Positions 1 to 9,619 are shown, counted from the stretch's first letter. The stretch: DNA of 64,000 bases from CALMEC01 sp964434425 (GCA_964434425.1 CAYSVH010000013.1:1-64000), one strand, 5' to 3'. The notes: generated from the sequence alone by a model not told the origin. A program made the numbers and translations.

Positions 1-38
1 ACCGACACCCCCTTGACACACACCCACCCCCCATAGAT

Positions 39-56
39 GGCACCGGACTTGCGCGC
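39..56. repeat. Solo half of the GGTGCCAGGCACC palindrome family
   Basis: These 18 bases match the right arm of the palindrome ending at 23036 (GGCACC-R-GACTTGCGCGC) with a single A/G difference. No matching left arm is present, so this looks like a truncated or decayed copy of the repeat described at 22905-23035. It lies downstream of the 3' end of the Rrf2 gene. The rest of positions 1-184 holds nothing else I can support. Confidence 0.5.
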
Positions 57-184
57 GAGCCTTCTCAGATCGTCCTTGGGGTGGCCTCGCGTCGCCGCAC
101 GGCTGTTTCCATGACCGGCTCATCGACGGGCAAACCATCCGTATCGCAGGCGGCCCGATCCGGATCAGGCCACGGGGACCCGCA

Positions 185-643
185 TCAGCGGGTCGTCCAG
201 GACTCCGGCTCGTCGGCCAGCTTGCGGATGCTCGCCGGCAGCTTGTCGGCGGCGATGTCGGCGATGGTGACGACCTCCACCACGCGGCGCAGGCTGGTGC
301 GAAGTGCGATCCAGACGCGCTGGAGCGGTTCGGCGGGGCCCTGGTATGTGGTCACCTCGGGCGGCTCTCCGCGCACGGACGCCAGCGGACCCTCCACGGC
401 ACGGATGACATCCGCCACCGACACCTCATCGGCCGGTTTGGCCAGCCAATACCCACCCTCCTGCCCGCGCCGGCTGCCCACGAGCCCGGCGTGGCGGAGG
501 TCCGCCAGGATGTTCTCGAGGAACTTCAGCGGGATGCCCTGAGCGGTGGCGATGGCGTCGCCCTTGCGCGGTGAGGTCGGGTCGGTGCCGACCAGTTGGA
601 CCATCGCGCGGACGGCATAGTCGGCTTTGGCGGAGACACGCAC
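185..643 (-). CDS. Rrf2 family transcriptional regulator
   Basis: The 152-aa protein begins MRVSAKADYAVRAMVQL, the characteristic Rrf2 winged-helix opening, and continues with the recognition helix (GIPLKFLENILADLRHAG) and the wing (GSRRGQEGGYWLAKPA). The reading frame stays open upstream to 940, but family alignment places the start at the GTG at 643. The cysteine trio that binds an Fe-S cluster in IscR/NsrR-type members is absent, so it probably senses something else or works without a cluster. The product should be a DNA-binding repressor; its target is not evident, since the neighbour on the other strand is an unrelated membrane protein. Confidence 0.85.
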   Translation of the reverse strand: MRVSAKADYAVRAMVQLVGTDPTSPRKGDAIATAQGIPLKFLENILADLRHAGLVGSRRGQEGGYWLAKPADEVSVADVIRAVEGPLASVRGEPPEVTTYQGPAEPLQRVWIALRTSLRRVVEVVTIADIAADKLPASIRKLADEPESWTTR

Positions 644-903
644 GCACGGAAGGTTGCCAGAACCGTCGCCGGTACGGACGCCGCGGGCATCTGGGAGTAC
701 CCTTACGGGCACCCCTGCGGGCTCACGATGCCGAGAACACTCCACCCACCCACCGCGTTCGTCCACGCAGCCCGTCCGGTTGCGGTCACCGCCCACACGG
801 TGTGCCGTTCCCTGCCCGGTGCCCCGGGCCGTTGCGCGGTCACCGGTCGGTTCGGCTCGGTGCAGGGGACTCCCGTCGAACCGGTCGAGGAAGGTGCCTC
901 CGC

Positions 904-1485
904 CTGAGCACGCAGCCACCGGAGCACGAGCCCTCGGCATTTCTCGAGTTCGAGGACGACCTCACCTGGGACGGTCAGTCCGGCGAGGGGGTGTCCGAGA
1001 CGGTGATCATCGCCGTCGACTCCTCGTCATCCGAGGACGACACGGCCGTTGAACCCGGTTCTCATGAGGATGCGGTGCCGGTCCCCGTGCCCACCTCCCG
1101 TGGCGACAAGTTCGTTCGCCGGATCGTCGCCTTCATCGCCGATTGCGCGCTCGTGTTCGTGGTGAACGTGATCGCGTGGGCGGTCGCGGGAGACCTCACG
1201 TCTCAGATCGCGGGCGTTGTTGCCTCCGCGGCCTACTTCACCTACTTCGAAGGGCGTCCCGGGGGACAGACCCTGGGCAAGCGGTGGATGGGACTCCGCA
1301 TCGTCGACCTCGGCGGGCGCGCCTCCATCGGCTATCCCCGTGCACTCCTGCGATGGGGCGGACGGATCGTGTCGCTCGTCCCCGCGGGCCTCGGATGCGT
1401 CTGGATGCTCTGGGACCGGGGACGCCAGACGTGGCACGACAAGATGGCCGGTACGGTCGTCGCGCGCGTTGACCCACCGTCGTGA
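904..1485 (+). CDS. RDD family membrane protein
   Basis: The C-terminal half is an RDD domain: an R-D pair in the first membrane helix (RRIVAFIADCALVFVVNVIAW), a second hydrophobic segment, then the hallmark GGQTLGKRWMGLRIVD and a third segment ending in WHDKMAGTVVA. About 60 acidic, low-complexity residues precede it. The start is uncertain: an in-frame CTG at 904 sits 8 bases after AGGAAGG and codon use looks coding from there; GTG at 991 or 1003 are the conventional alternatives. RDD proteins are small membrane proteins of mostly unknown function, sometimes linked to ion transport. Confidence 0.7.
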   Translation: MSTQPPEHEPSAFLEFEDDLTWDGQSGEGVSETVIIAVDSSSSEDDTAVEPGSHEDAVPVPVPTSRGDKFVRRIVAFIADCALVFVVNVIAWAVAGDLTSQIAGVVASAAYFTYFEGRPGGQTLGKRWMGLRIVDLGGRASIGYPRALLRWGGRIVSLVPAGLGCVWMLWDRGRQTWHDKMAGTVVARVDPPS

Positions 1486-1653
1486 TCCCGCCCATGGAGG
1501 TGCGGGGCCGGCCCGGGCGGGACGATGCCCGGTGCTTCTGACCGGCGTGATCGCCCACGGCGTCGGCCGCGGTGAGGTGAGCGTCGCGTACCGACGGTGG
1601 GCGCGTCCCCGTGTCATCGCCGGCTCCATCTTCCGCTCGGTCGCCGGGGTCAT

Positions 1654-1807
1654 CCGCATCGGGCTCTCGTGGGTGGGGCCGGGACCACGATCACCGACGA
1701 TGACGCGCGGGCAGCCGGCCATCCCGGCCGGGACGCGCTCGTCGTCACGTTCGGCGGCGCCGCTTCCGACCCCGTCTACCGCATCGGGCTCTCGTGGGTG
1801 GGGCCGG
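1654..1807 (+). repeat. 29-bp direct repeat, copies 125 bp apart
   Basis: The 29 bases at 1654-1682 (beginning CCGCATCGGGCTC) recur exactly at 1779-1807. The second copy codes for YRIGLSWVGP inside the following gene; the first copy is in another reading frame and covers that gene's likely 5' end. This suggests a local duplication that disturbed the beginning of the gene, or an assembly artefact. Confidence 0.8.
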
Positions 1808-2118
1808 ACGAGCGCGACCGCCGGGCCGAGGACGACGTGCTCACCCCCGACGACATCGCCGGGATCGACGCCCGGCTCGCCCTGCTGGATCGCGGTACGC
1901 CGTGGACCCGCGCCGCGCTCGTGGCCATCTCACGGCGTCCCGGAGTCGTCTCCGGTGAACTCGCCGGAGGCCTCTCGATGACGAAGGACTCCCTGAAGAG
2001 GCGCATTCGCCACTTGAAGGAGCTGGGCCTTACGAGGAGCCTTCCGACAGGCTACGAGCTATCTCGGCGCGGAGCGGCTGATCTCGCACGAAGCGAAGAG
2101 GCCGACGGCCGAGGATGA
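1669..2118 (+). CDS. Winged-helix domain protein, 5' end disturbed
   Basis: From about 1680 the frame has good coding character. Residues of roughly the last 65 positions form a winged-helix fold: RAALVAISRRPGVVSGELAG, MTKDSLKRRIRHLKELGL and a wing GYELSRRGAADLA. The N-terminal part (ALVVTFGGAASDPVYRIGLSW) matches no family I know. The start is doubtful: the best in-frame candidate, GTG 1669, lies inside the first copy of the 29-bp repeat, and an ATG exists at 1597 in sequence that does not look coding. It could be the 3' portion of a gene whose beginning was rearranged. Function unknown; DNA binding is inferred from the fold only. Confidence 0.5.
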   Translation: MGGAGTTITDDDARAAGHPGRDALVVTFGGAASDPVYRIGLSWVGPDERDRRAEDDVLTPDDIAGIDARLALLDRGTPWTRAALVAISRRPGVVSGELAGGLSMTKDSLKRRIRHLKELGLTRSLPTGYELSRRGAADLARSEEADGRG

Positions 2119-2166
2119 GGGTGCATCGGTCGATCCCCGACGGATCGGCGACGACGAAAGGGAACC

Positions 2167-2517
2167 GTGGCAGCTAGGACGTCAGGCGTTGGTCGGCTTT
2201 TCTCGGTGGTGGCGCTGTTCGAGGCATTCACGTGGGCGGGGCTCCTCGTCGGCATGTTCTTGAAGCATGTCACCGACACCACCGAGGCCGGTGTCCGCAT
2301 CTTCGGCCCCATCCACGGCGCGGCCTTCCTCCTCTACATCGCCGTCACCTTCTACGCGGCCAAGAAGCTCAGGTGGGACGGTGGTGCCACGATCGTCGCA
2401 CTCGCCGCAGCGGTGCCGCCGCTGGCGACGATCATCGTCGAGCGCGTGTGGGCGAAGCGCGGCTGGCTGGACGGATCGCGCGCCAACGCGTCCGAGGAGA
2501 GCCCGGCCACCTCGTAG
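2167..2517 (+). CDS. DUF3817 membrane protein
   Basis: A 116-aa protein with three to four hydrophobic helices. The signature FEAFTWAGLLVGMFLKH followed by GPIHGAAFLLYIA is that of the DUF3817 family, small integral membrane proteins widespread in actinobacteria with no assigned function. The start is a GTG preceded by GAAAGGGAACC. The next gene begins about 180 bases downstream. Confidence 0.8.
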   Translation: MAARTSGVGRLFSVVALFEAFTWAGLLVGMFLKHVTDTTEAGVRIFGPIHGAAFLLYIAVTFYAAKKLRWDGGATIVALAAAVPPLATIIVERVWAKRGWLDGSRANASEESPATS

Positions 2518-2696
2518 GTGTGAGTCGTCGGTTTCCGCACGGTGCGCGGGGCGTCGCGCACCGTGCGGGAGCCGTCACCCTCTCCGGGTACCATCGTCGG
2601 AATGCGTTCCTCCCCGTCACCCGCGGTTGGTCTCGGCCGCCCGTGCGGTGAACGTCGCCGCCGTGGGATCGCGCGCCGGGCCGGCCGGGTGACGTC

Positions 2697-5600
2697 ATGG
2701 CGCTGATCGAGGACGACGGCCGCTTCGTTCTCAGCCCGAGCGATCTGGTCGCATCGGCCGGGTGCGCGTACGGCTGGCTCCGTTCGATCGACGTGCATCT
2801 GGGCTGGGCACCGCCGATGCGGGTCGAGGACGACCCCCTCGCCGAGGCGATCGCGCGGCTGGGTGACGCCCACGAGGCGAGGGAGGCAGAGCGCCTGGCC
2901 GGTGCGGGGAGGCTGGTGACCGTGCCCCGTCCTCGGTTCTACGACCGGCGGGGACTGTCCGAGGTGGCCGACATGACCCGGGGGCTCCTCACGGCGGTCG
3001 ACGGGCCGGACGTCGTGGCGCAGGCGGCGTTCTTCGACGGCTCGTTCGGCGGCTTCGCCGACTTCATCGTTCGCGAGGACGACGCGTTCGCCGTGTGGGA
3101 CGTGAAGCTCGCCCGTACCACGCGCGTCGAGGCGCTCCTGCAGATCGCCGCGTACGCCGACGGGCTGGACGCGGTGGGAGTCCCGCGGACGCGGCACGGC
3201 TACCTGCGTCTGGGCGACCGGTCGGTCCACTCACAGGTGCTCGACGACGTCATCCCCGTCTACCGGCACCGGCGCCGCGCACTGGAGCGGATCCTGCGTC
3301 GCCACCTGGACGACGGACGCGCGGTGGACTGGGGCGACGAACGCCACTCGATCTGCGGGACCTGCGTGCACTGCGAGACCGCCATCGCCGAGCACGACGA
3401 TGTGCTGCAGGTCGCGGGTCTCGGTCGCCCACACCGGCTGCTTCTGCGACAGGCCGGCATCACGACGCTCCCCCAGCTCGCCGCCGCGTCCGATCCCGTT
3501 CCGGGGTTCTCGATGCGCACGTGGACGCGCCTCACGGCACAGGCCGAGATCCAGAACAGCGGACGCCATGCCGAGGACGGAGAGATCCCGTACGAGGTCT
3601 TCGACCCCGCGGCCATCGCGGTCCTCCCGGTTCCGGACCTCGGCGACGTGTTCTTCGACTTCGAGGGCGACCCGCTGTGGGCCACTCCCGACGGCGTCGC
3701 CGAGGGCCTCGAGTACCTCTTCGGAATCGTCGATCTCGACGAGCCCGGCGGACGCTTCATCCCCTTCTGGGCGCACGACCGCGCCGAGGAGAAGGAGGCC
3801 CTGCGGCGGTTCCTCGACTATGTGCATGAGCGCCGCGTCGCCCATCCCGGCATGCACATCTACCACTACGCTCCATACGAGACGTCGGCGCTGAAGCGCC
3901 TCACGGTACGCCACGGCCTGGGCGAGGACGGGCTGGACGACCTGCTGCGTGCCGGCGTGTTCGTCGACCTCTACGCGACGGTGCGGCAGTCGATCCGGGT
4001 CGCCCAGCCGTCGTACAGCATCAAGAAGCTCGAGCCCCTCTACATGGGAGATGAGCTCCGATCGGCCGACGGTGTGACCGACGGTCTCGACTCCGTCGTC
4101 CAGTACCACCGCTTCTGTGCGGCGCGCGCGGCCGGGGACGATGCCCTCGCAGCGCGTCTCCTTGACGATATCGGCAGCTACAACCGCTACGACTGCGTGT
4201 CCACCCTGAGGTTGCGGGACTGGCTGTTGTCGCACGCGCAGGGTGGTGCGGCCGCCTCCGGCCCGCCTGACGCCGCACCTGGGGCGGCCGGCGAGAAGGA
4301 CACGCCGTCCGGATTGAGCGAGCTCCAGTCGATCGCCGCCGACGTCCTCGTCGGCATCCCCGAGGAGCGTGGCGAACGCTCGGCGGAGCAGCAGGGGGTC
4401 GCGCTTCTTGCCGCGGCGCTGGGCTTCTACCGCCGTGAGGACAAGCCCATGTGGTGGGAGTACTTCGACCGGTGCGTGTCACCGGTGGACGAGTGGCTGG
4501 GCTCGCGCGGGACCCTCGTCGCCGAGTCGGTGGAGGTTCTCGAGGACTGGACGAAGCCCCCTCGGAAGCGCACGTTCACGCGCACACTCCGGTTCGTCGG
4601 CGAGCTGGACGTCGGAACGAACCTGAAACCGGGAACCAAGGTGCGGTGTGTCTATGAGGACATCCCGCCGGTGATCGAACCCGGACCCGGTGACCTGCGC
4701 GTGATCGGCCACGAGGCCGTCATCGCGGCCGTCGGACTCCGGGATGACGGTCGGTCCGCGGTGGACGTCGAGGAGAGGACGGCGACGGGATGGGAGGCGT
4801 TCCCGCAACGTCCGATGGCGGTCTTCGAGCACAGCTACTTCGGGACGAGGACCCTGGAGGAGGCGGTCGTCGAGATCGCCGATCAGGTTCGGGCGACGAC
4901 GCCTCGGATTCTGCCGCGCGACGCGGCGTCCGACATACTGGCGCGCCGACCGCCGCGTCTGCGATCCGGGGCGTTCGACGCCTCGTCGGTCGAAAATGTC
5001 GATGCGACATCCTTGGTCGACACGATCGTGGATCTCGACGACTCCTACGTCGCCGTGCAGGGACCGCCCGGAACGGGGAAGACGTATGTCGGTTCGCGTG
5101 CCGTCGCCGAACTGGTGCGACGGGGCTGGAAGGTCGGCATCGTCGGGCAGTCGCACGCCGTGGCCGAGAACTTCCTCGAATCGGTCGTCGAGGCCGGGGT
5201 GGCTCCGGAACGGGTGGGCAAGAAGCCGGACGGCGATGCGACGGGTGCGTCGTGGACGCAGATCCCCGATCCCGCCGCCTTCGTGGCCGAGGACGGCGGC
5301 CGGGTTCTCGGTGGCACCGCCTGGACCTTCGCGAGCCCGAAGGTGCGGGGACTCGATCTCCTGGTGATCGATGAGGCCGGCCAGTTCTCGCTGGCGCACA
5401 CCGTCGCCTCCTCGCGTGTGGCCTCCCGGCTCCTTCTTCTCGGTGACCCGCAGCAGCTGCCACAGGTCAGCAGGGGGACACACCCTGAGCCGGTGGGAAC
5501 GTCGGCGCTCGAATGGCTCGTCCAGGGGCACCACACCATGCCGCCGGACCTCGGCTACTTCCTCAGCCGATCGTGGCGGATGCACAGCCACCTCACGCGG

Positions 5601-6170
5601 CACGTGTCCGACCTCGCGTACGACGGACGGCTGTTCGCGAAGGACGACGTCACCGATATCCGGTCGCTCGTCGGTATCCGGCCCGGACTGCATCCTTTCG
5701 TCGTCGACCACGCGGGCAACAGCGTCGTCTCGCCTGAGGAGGCGGCGATCATCGTCGACATCGTGCGATCTGCCCTCGACTCCACGTGGGCGGCCGCTCC
5801 GGACACCGACCCACGTCCCGTCACCCCGGACGACGTGATCGTCGTCGCCCCCTACAACGCGCAGGTGGCCGCGATCCGTCGCCACCTGGACGACGCCAGC
5901 TTCTCGGACACGCAGGTCGGGACGGTGGACCGCTTCCAGGGACGTGAAGCTCCGATCGCCGTGATGTCGATGACCGCCTCGAGCGCGGCCGACGTCCCGC
6001 GCGGTCTCGACTTCCTGCTCGACCGGCAGCGGCTCAACGTGGCGATATCGCGCGCGCAGTGGGCGACGTTCGTGGTCCACAGCCCGGGGCTTCTGGACAG
6101 CATGCCGACGAGCATCGGAGGGCTGGAGCGCCTGGGAGCGTTTCTGCGCCTGGTGGACGATCGGCCGTGA
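2697..6170 (+). CDS. TM0106-like RecB nuclease fused to superfamily I helicase
   Basis: A 1157-aa multidomain protein. Residues about 10-230 carry a RecB-type PD-(D/E)xK nuclease: D122 in GFADF, D135-V-K137 in WDVKL, Q149 in LLQIAAYADGL. Around 320-510 lies an RNase H-like exonuclease domain of the YprB type (VFFDFEGDP, closing RYDCVSTLRLRDW). The C-terminal third is a DNA2/NAM7-like SF1 helicase with Walker A GPPGTGKT (about 789-796), Walker B LVIDEAGQ (about 891), GDPQQLPQV, VGTVDRFQGREAP and LNVAISRAQ. All catalytic motifs appear intact. Such proteins are predicted to unwind and degrade nucleic acid in repair or defence. It stands alone, with no partner gene in the same operon. Confidence 0.9.
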   Translation: MALIEDDGRFVLSPSDLVASAGCAYGWLRSIDVHLGWAPPMRVEDDPLAEAIARLGDAHEAREAERLAGAGRLVTVPRPRFYDRRGLSEVADMTRGLLTAVDGPDVVAQAAFFDGSFGGFADFIVREDDAFAVWDVKLARTTRVEALLQIAAYADGLDAVGVPRTRHGYLRLGDRSVHSQVLDDVIPVYRHRRRALERILRRHLDDGRAVDWGDERHSICGTCVHCETAIAEHDDVLQVAGLGRPHRLLLRQAGITTLPQLAAASDPVPGFSMRTWTRLTAQAEIQNSGRHAEDGEIPYEVFDPAAIAVLPVPDLGDVFFDFEGDPLWATPDGVAEGLEYLFGIVDLDEPGGRFIPFWAHDRAEEKEALRRFLDYVHERRVAHPGMHIYHYAPYETSALKRLTVRHGLGEDGLDDLLRAGVFVDLYATVRQSIRVAQPSYSIKKLEPLYMGDELRSADGVTDGLDSVVQYHRFCAARAAGDDALAARLLDDIGSYNRYDCVSTLRLRDWLLSHAQGGAAASGPPDAAPGAAGEKDTPSGLSELQSIAADVLVGIPEERGERSAEQQGVALLAAALGFYRREDKPMWWEYFDRCVSPVDEWLGSRGTLVAESVEVLEDWTKPPRKRTFTRTLRFVGELDVGTNLKPGTKVRCVYEDIPPVIEPGPGDLRVIGHEAVIAAVGLRDDGRSAVDVEERTATGWEAFPQRPMAVFEHSYFGTRTLEEAVVEIADQVRATTPRILPRDAASDILARRPPRLRSGAFDASSVENVDATSLVDTIVDLDDSYVAVQGPPGTGKTYVGSRAVAELVRRGWKVGIVGQSHAVAENFLESVVEAGVAPERVGKKPDGDATGASWTQIPDPAAFVAEDGGRVLGGTAWTFASPKVRGLDLLVIDEAGQFSLAHTVASSRVASRLLLLGDPQQLPQVSRGTHPEPVGTSALEWLVQGHHTMPPDLGYFLSRSWRMHSHLTRHVSDLAYDGRLFAKDDVTDIRSLVGIRPGLHPFVVDHAGNSVVSPEEAAIIVDIVRSALDSTWAAAPDTDPRPVTPDDVIVVAPYNAQVAAIRRHLDDASFSDTQVGTVDRFQGREAPIAVMSMTASSAADVPRGLDFLLDRQRLNVAISRAQWATFVVHSPGLLDSMPTSIGGLERLGAFLRLVDDRP

Positions 6171-6300
6171 TCTGTCGAGGACCACTTTCGCGGGCACTTC
6201 ACGATGGAGGAACTCGGCCCCGAGGAGATGTGCCGTAACCGCTCCAGCGTAGCGACGACGATGGAGCGTGCAGTGGCAGTAGGCAGAGAGCTGAGCCCGA

Positions 6301-7758
6301 TCAGAATGGCTCGATGTCGCCGGGCCTCCAGGTCTGATCAAACCATGGCTCAAGCGGACCGTAGAGGCGGAGCAGCACGAACCAGTTCTTGCCAGCCACG
6401 GTCTGCACCCAGTTCGAGGCGAGGACATCGGGCTCCTCCGGCCCGAACACGATGTCCACCGAGCCGTCCTCGTTGTACTCGAGCGCGTCGCGTTTGCTGT
6501 TGCGGCTCGGGAACCGCTGGCCGGTCTGCAGCTCGGAGCGCGTCTGCGGGTCGTAGACGACGACGGACCAGAAGTCGGCGGCCGGAACATCGGCGGGCAG
6601 GCGCAGCCGATAGGCGCGGTTCCCGTCCAGAGGATCCCCGTTCGCGTCGAGCGTGACGAGCCCGTACTGCGACCCCCTGCCGACCATCTTGAGCGCCATC
6701 GCCGGAGTGTTCACCGTCGCCATGTAGAAGAAGGTGGTGCGCCCGTCGAGGAATCTGCCCGCGGCGCCTCCGTCGCGCAGGAACCGGTAGTCCCCGCCGG
6801 GGAACGGGTTCACCCACTTGCGGTCGTCGTAGAGGAAGAACTCGCGCTCGCGAGAGCGGAACCCGAGCGCCCGCGCCGTCCCGTTGCCGACCGCCGCGGC
6901 GTCCGCGAGGATCCGCCGCATGCGCTCGTCCGGGGCGAACGGTGCATCCTTCGTGATCCCGATGGATGCGAGCAGGCCGCGCGTCTCGTCGTCGATCAAC
7001 CCGATCGGCTCCTTCGCGATCACCTGGGCGACCTCGTCGTAGAAGCTCGCGTCGTTCGCGTGCACGGTGTTGACGACGGCCTCCGAGGCGGAGACCCACT
7101 CCATCGCGGGCGGATCCTCCCGGGTCGAGAACGGATACACCCGCACGCCCTGGGTGAACGTCTCGACCGCCGCCTCCGGGCCGCCGTCGACGAGGAAGCC
7201 GCGCAGGATGACGAGATTGACGGCGCTGGGCGACTCCGCGACGAACCACCCGTCGGGACGCTCCCCGTCGTACCCGGGCGGGACGATCAGATAGGTGCCG
7301 CCCGCACCGCGATCCGGGCCCGGTGCGCCGAGATCGATCACGAACCGGAACCAGGCGTCGTCGACCGTGCCCGGGCCGCACCCCGGAGGCACCTCGATCA
7401 CGGTGGGGCCGTCGCGCTCGATGTCGAGCATCGAGATCGCGTAGACCGTATCGGTGTTGCCCGTCAGGAACAGCGGATTCGAGTCCATCAGGCGATCCGT
7501 GATCGCGCCCCGGTTGCAGGCGTCGCAACCGAGGGAGACCATCCCCCGGCGAAGACCCTCGAGCGAAGCCGCCGGAATGCAGTTGAGGAACACCTCGACG
7601 CCTCGGACGAAGTCGAGATGGTCGTACAGCTTCGCAGTGGTCTCGGCGGTCGGTACGCCATCCTCGAACCGCAGTTCCCCGATGCTCGTCGCCACTCGAT
7701 CAGCCGTCGTGATCCGCTCCGGGATCGGAGTGTTATATCCGGGCTTGGCATCGTTCAT
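6301..7758 (-). CDS. DUF1254/DUF1214 domain protein
   Basis: The 485-aa protein has the DUF1254 region in its first half (LFLTGNTDTVYAISMLDI, TYLIVPPGYDG) and the DUF1214 region at the end (FWSVVVYDPQTRSELQT, NWFVLLRLYGPLEPWFD). The ATG at 7758 is chosen because AGGGGAAGAAG lies just upstream; the frame extends further but without a ribosome site. No signal peptide is visible, although many relatives are secreted. Biochemical role unknown. It diverges from the GAP-family gene, so the 170-bp gap between them probably holds both promoters. Confidence 0.85.
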   Translation of the reverse strand: MNDAKPGYNTPIPERITTADRVATSIGELRFEDGVPTAETTAKLYDHLDFVRGVEVFLNCIPAASLEGLRRGMVSLGCDACNRGAITDRLMDSNPLFLTGNTDTVYAISMLDIERDGPTVIEVPPGCGPGTVDDAWFRFVIDLGAPGPDRGAGGTYLIVPPGYDGERPDGWFVAESPSAVNLVILRGFLVDGGPEAAVETFTQGVRVYPFSTREDPPAMEWVSASEAVVNTVHANDASFYDEVAQVIAKEPIGLIDDETRGLLASIGITKDAPFAPDERMRRILADAAAVGNGTARALGFRSREREFFLYDDRKWVNPFPGGDYRFLRDGGAAGRFLDGRTTFFYMATVNTPAMALKMVGRGSQYGLVTLDANGDPLDGNRAYRLRLPADVPAADFWSVVVYDPQTRSELQTGQRFPSRNSKRDALEYNEDGSVDIVFGPEEPDVLASNWVQTVAGKNWFVLLRLYGPLEPWFDQTWRPGDIEPF

Positions 7759-7931
7759 GTGAGGCTTCTTCCCCTTGCCGGAGTTCCGGGCCGCAGTCTG
7801 TCCCGATCGCACCTATCAAACCTGCTTCGGCTTCGGACGACATCACTCGATCTACATGAAGGACCGGGTCGCCATGGGCACTAGTGTGGCCGAACGGCGA
7901 CCACGACCACGACGATCAGGGAGGCAGCGGC

Positions 7932-8603
7932 ATGAACGGCGTCATCGGAGGCATCCTTCCTCTCGCCGTCGGAATCGCGATCAGCCCCGTGCCGATCATC
8001 GCGGCGATCCTCATGCTGCTCTCGCCGAAGGCGCGGTCGACGAGCGTCGGCTTCATGCTCGGCTGGGTGGCCGGCATCCTCGTCGGCGTGACGGTGTTCA
8101 CGCTGCTGTCCTCGATGCTCCCCCAGAGCGATTCCGGCCAGCCGAGCCCCTCGCTGGGCCTCATCGAGATCGCGCTGGGCCTCCTGCTGCTGCTCCTCGC
8201 GGTCAAGCAGTTCAGGAGCCGTCCGAAGCCGGGCGAGGAACCGAAGCTCCCGAAATGGATGCGGGCGATCGACAAGGTCGATTCCGGGAAGGCGCTCGCG
8301 CTGGGCCTCCTGCTCTCGGCCGTGAATCCGAAGAACCTGCTGCTCGCCATCGCGGCCGGGCGCGTCATCGGCTCGGCCGGGCTCGATTCCGGCGAGATCG
8401 CCGTGATGATCGTGATCTACGCGGTCATCGCCGCCAGCACCGTGCTCATCCCGGTCGTCGGCTATCTCATCGCCGCGGACAGGCTGCGCGGTGCGCTCGA
8501 CCGGCTCCGGGAATGGCTCGCGAGGGAGAACGCGGTCATCATGAGCGTTCTGCTGCTCCTACTCGGCGTCAATCTCGTCGGCAAGGGCATCGCGGCGTTC
8601 TAA
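7932..8603 (+). CDS. GAP family (Sap-like) membrane protein
   Basis: The 223-aa protein has about six membrane helices and matches the GAP/Sap group (sulfolipid-1-addressing protein, LysE-related), with ILPLAVGIAISPVPIIAAILMLL at the N-terminus and LLSAVNPKNLLLAIAAG in the middle. Mycobacterial relatives help export glycolipids. The ATG follows GGGAGGCAGCGGC. The FGE gene follows after 26 bases, so the two are likely co-transcribed. The substrate cannot be inferred. Confidence 0.85.
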   Translation: MNGVIGGILPLAVGIAISPVPIIAAILMLLSPKARSTSVGFMLGWVAGILVGVTVFTLLSSMLPQSDSGQPSPSLGLIEIALGLLLLLLAVKQFRSRPKPGEEPKLPKWMRAIDKVDSGKALALGLLLSAVNPKNLLLAIAAGRVIGSAGLDSGEIAVMIVIYAVIAASTVLIPVVGYLIAADRLRGALDRLREWLARENAVIMSVLLLLLGVNLVGKGIAAF

Positions 8604-8629
8604 GCACTCGATTCAGGAGGGACGTACCC

Positions 8630-9559
8630 ATGGGGGCTGACGGCGGGGCACGGGGCGGTCACGAGATGGTGCTGCTCGACGGCGGAGTGTTCCGCATGGG
8701 GTCGGATGAGTTCTACCCCGATGAGACCCCTGTGCATCACCGCGAGGTGGCGCGCTTCCGGATCGATCGCTACGCCGTCACCAATGAGCAGTATCGGGCC
8801 TTCGTCGACGACACCGGCTACGTCACGGTCGCCGAGCGAGAACTCGACTCCGCTGCGTTCCCGGGGTCCGACCCCGCCGACCTCCTGCCGGGGGCCATGG
8901 TCTTCACGCCGACGGCCGGACCGGTGGACCTCCTCGACTGGCGGGCCTGGTGGCGCTGGGAGCCGGGCGCCCACTGGCGCCGGCCCACCGGGCCGGGTTC
9001 CTCCATCGACGAACGGCTGCGGCACCCGGTGGTGCACATCGCCTTCGAGGATGCCGAAGCCTACGCCGCCTGGGCGGGGCTCCGGCTCCCGGCAGAGGCC
9101 GAGCACGAGTACGCGGCGCGCGGCGGCCTGGACGGCCGCCGCTTCGAGTGGGGCGACGAGCCATATCCTGGGGGCGTTCCGCGAGCGAACTCCTGGCTCG
9201 GGCGGTTCCCCTACCAGAACCTCGGAGTCGGGGGCACCGCACCCGTCGGCTCGTATCCGCCGAACGGATACGGGCTGTACGACATGACGGGAAACGTGTG
9301 GGAGTGGACCACCGACTACTACATGCCGTGGCACCTTCCGCCCTCGGCCAGTCCCACCGACGCCGAAGGCCGCGAGAGTCTGCTCGCCGTGGCGAGCGCG
9401 GAGGAGGGCTTCCCCGCGACTCCGCGGCGCGTCCTCAAGGGCGGATCCCACCTCTGCTCGCCTGACTACTGCCTGCGCTTCAGGCCGGCGGCCCGATCCG
9501 CCCAGGCAGAGGACACCGGCATGTCACACGTGGGCTTCCGCTGTGCTTCGGACGGATGA
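8630..9559 (+). CDS. Formylglycine-generating enzyme (sulfatase activator)
   Basis: A 309-aa SUMF1/FGE protein. It oxidises the active-site cysteine of sulfatases to C-alpha-formylglycine using O2 and copper. Visible marks: GGVFRMGSDEFYPDE near the start, HPVVHIAFEDAEAYAAWAGLRLPAEAEHE, NVWEWTTDYY, and the C-terminal GGSHLCSPDYCLRFRPAAR. C276 and C281 are five residues apart, the spacing of the copper-binding pair in bacterial FGEs, so the enzyme looks catalytically complete. GGAGGG sits 8 bases before the ATG. The natural client in this window is the sulfatase at 15851. Confidence 0.92.
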   Translation: MGADGGARGGHEMVLLDGGVFRMGSDEFYPDETPVHHREVARFRIDRYAVTNEQYRAFVDDTGYVTVAERELDSAAFPGSDPADLLPGAMVFTPTAGPVDLLDWRAWWRWEPGAHWRRPTGPGSSIDERLRHPVVHIAFEDAEAYAAWAGLRLPAEAEHEYAARGGLDGRRFEWGDEPYPGGVPRANSWLGRFPYQNLGVGGTAPVGSYPPNGYGLYDMTGNVWEWTTDYYMPWHLPPSASPTDAEGRESLLAVASAEEGFPATPRRVLKGGSHLCSPDYCLRFRPAARSAQAEDTGMSHVGFRCASDG

Positions 9560-9619
9560 ATCCGCGGCCTCGGCTCCGGATCCCCGCCTGCGCCGTCGGG
9601 AGCATTTCATGCACACTCC

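Noticed and set aside
4479..6590. 703-codon open frame antisense to the RecB-like helicase gene
   Set aside because: The sense gene has all nuclease and helicase motifs; the antisense product is featureless His/Arg-rich shadow sequence.
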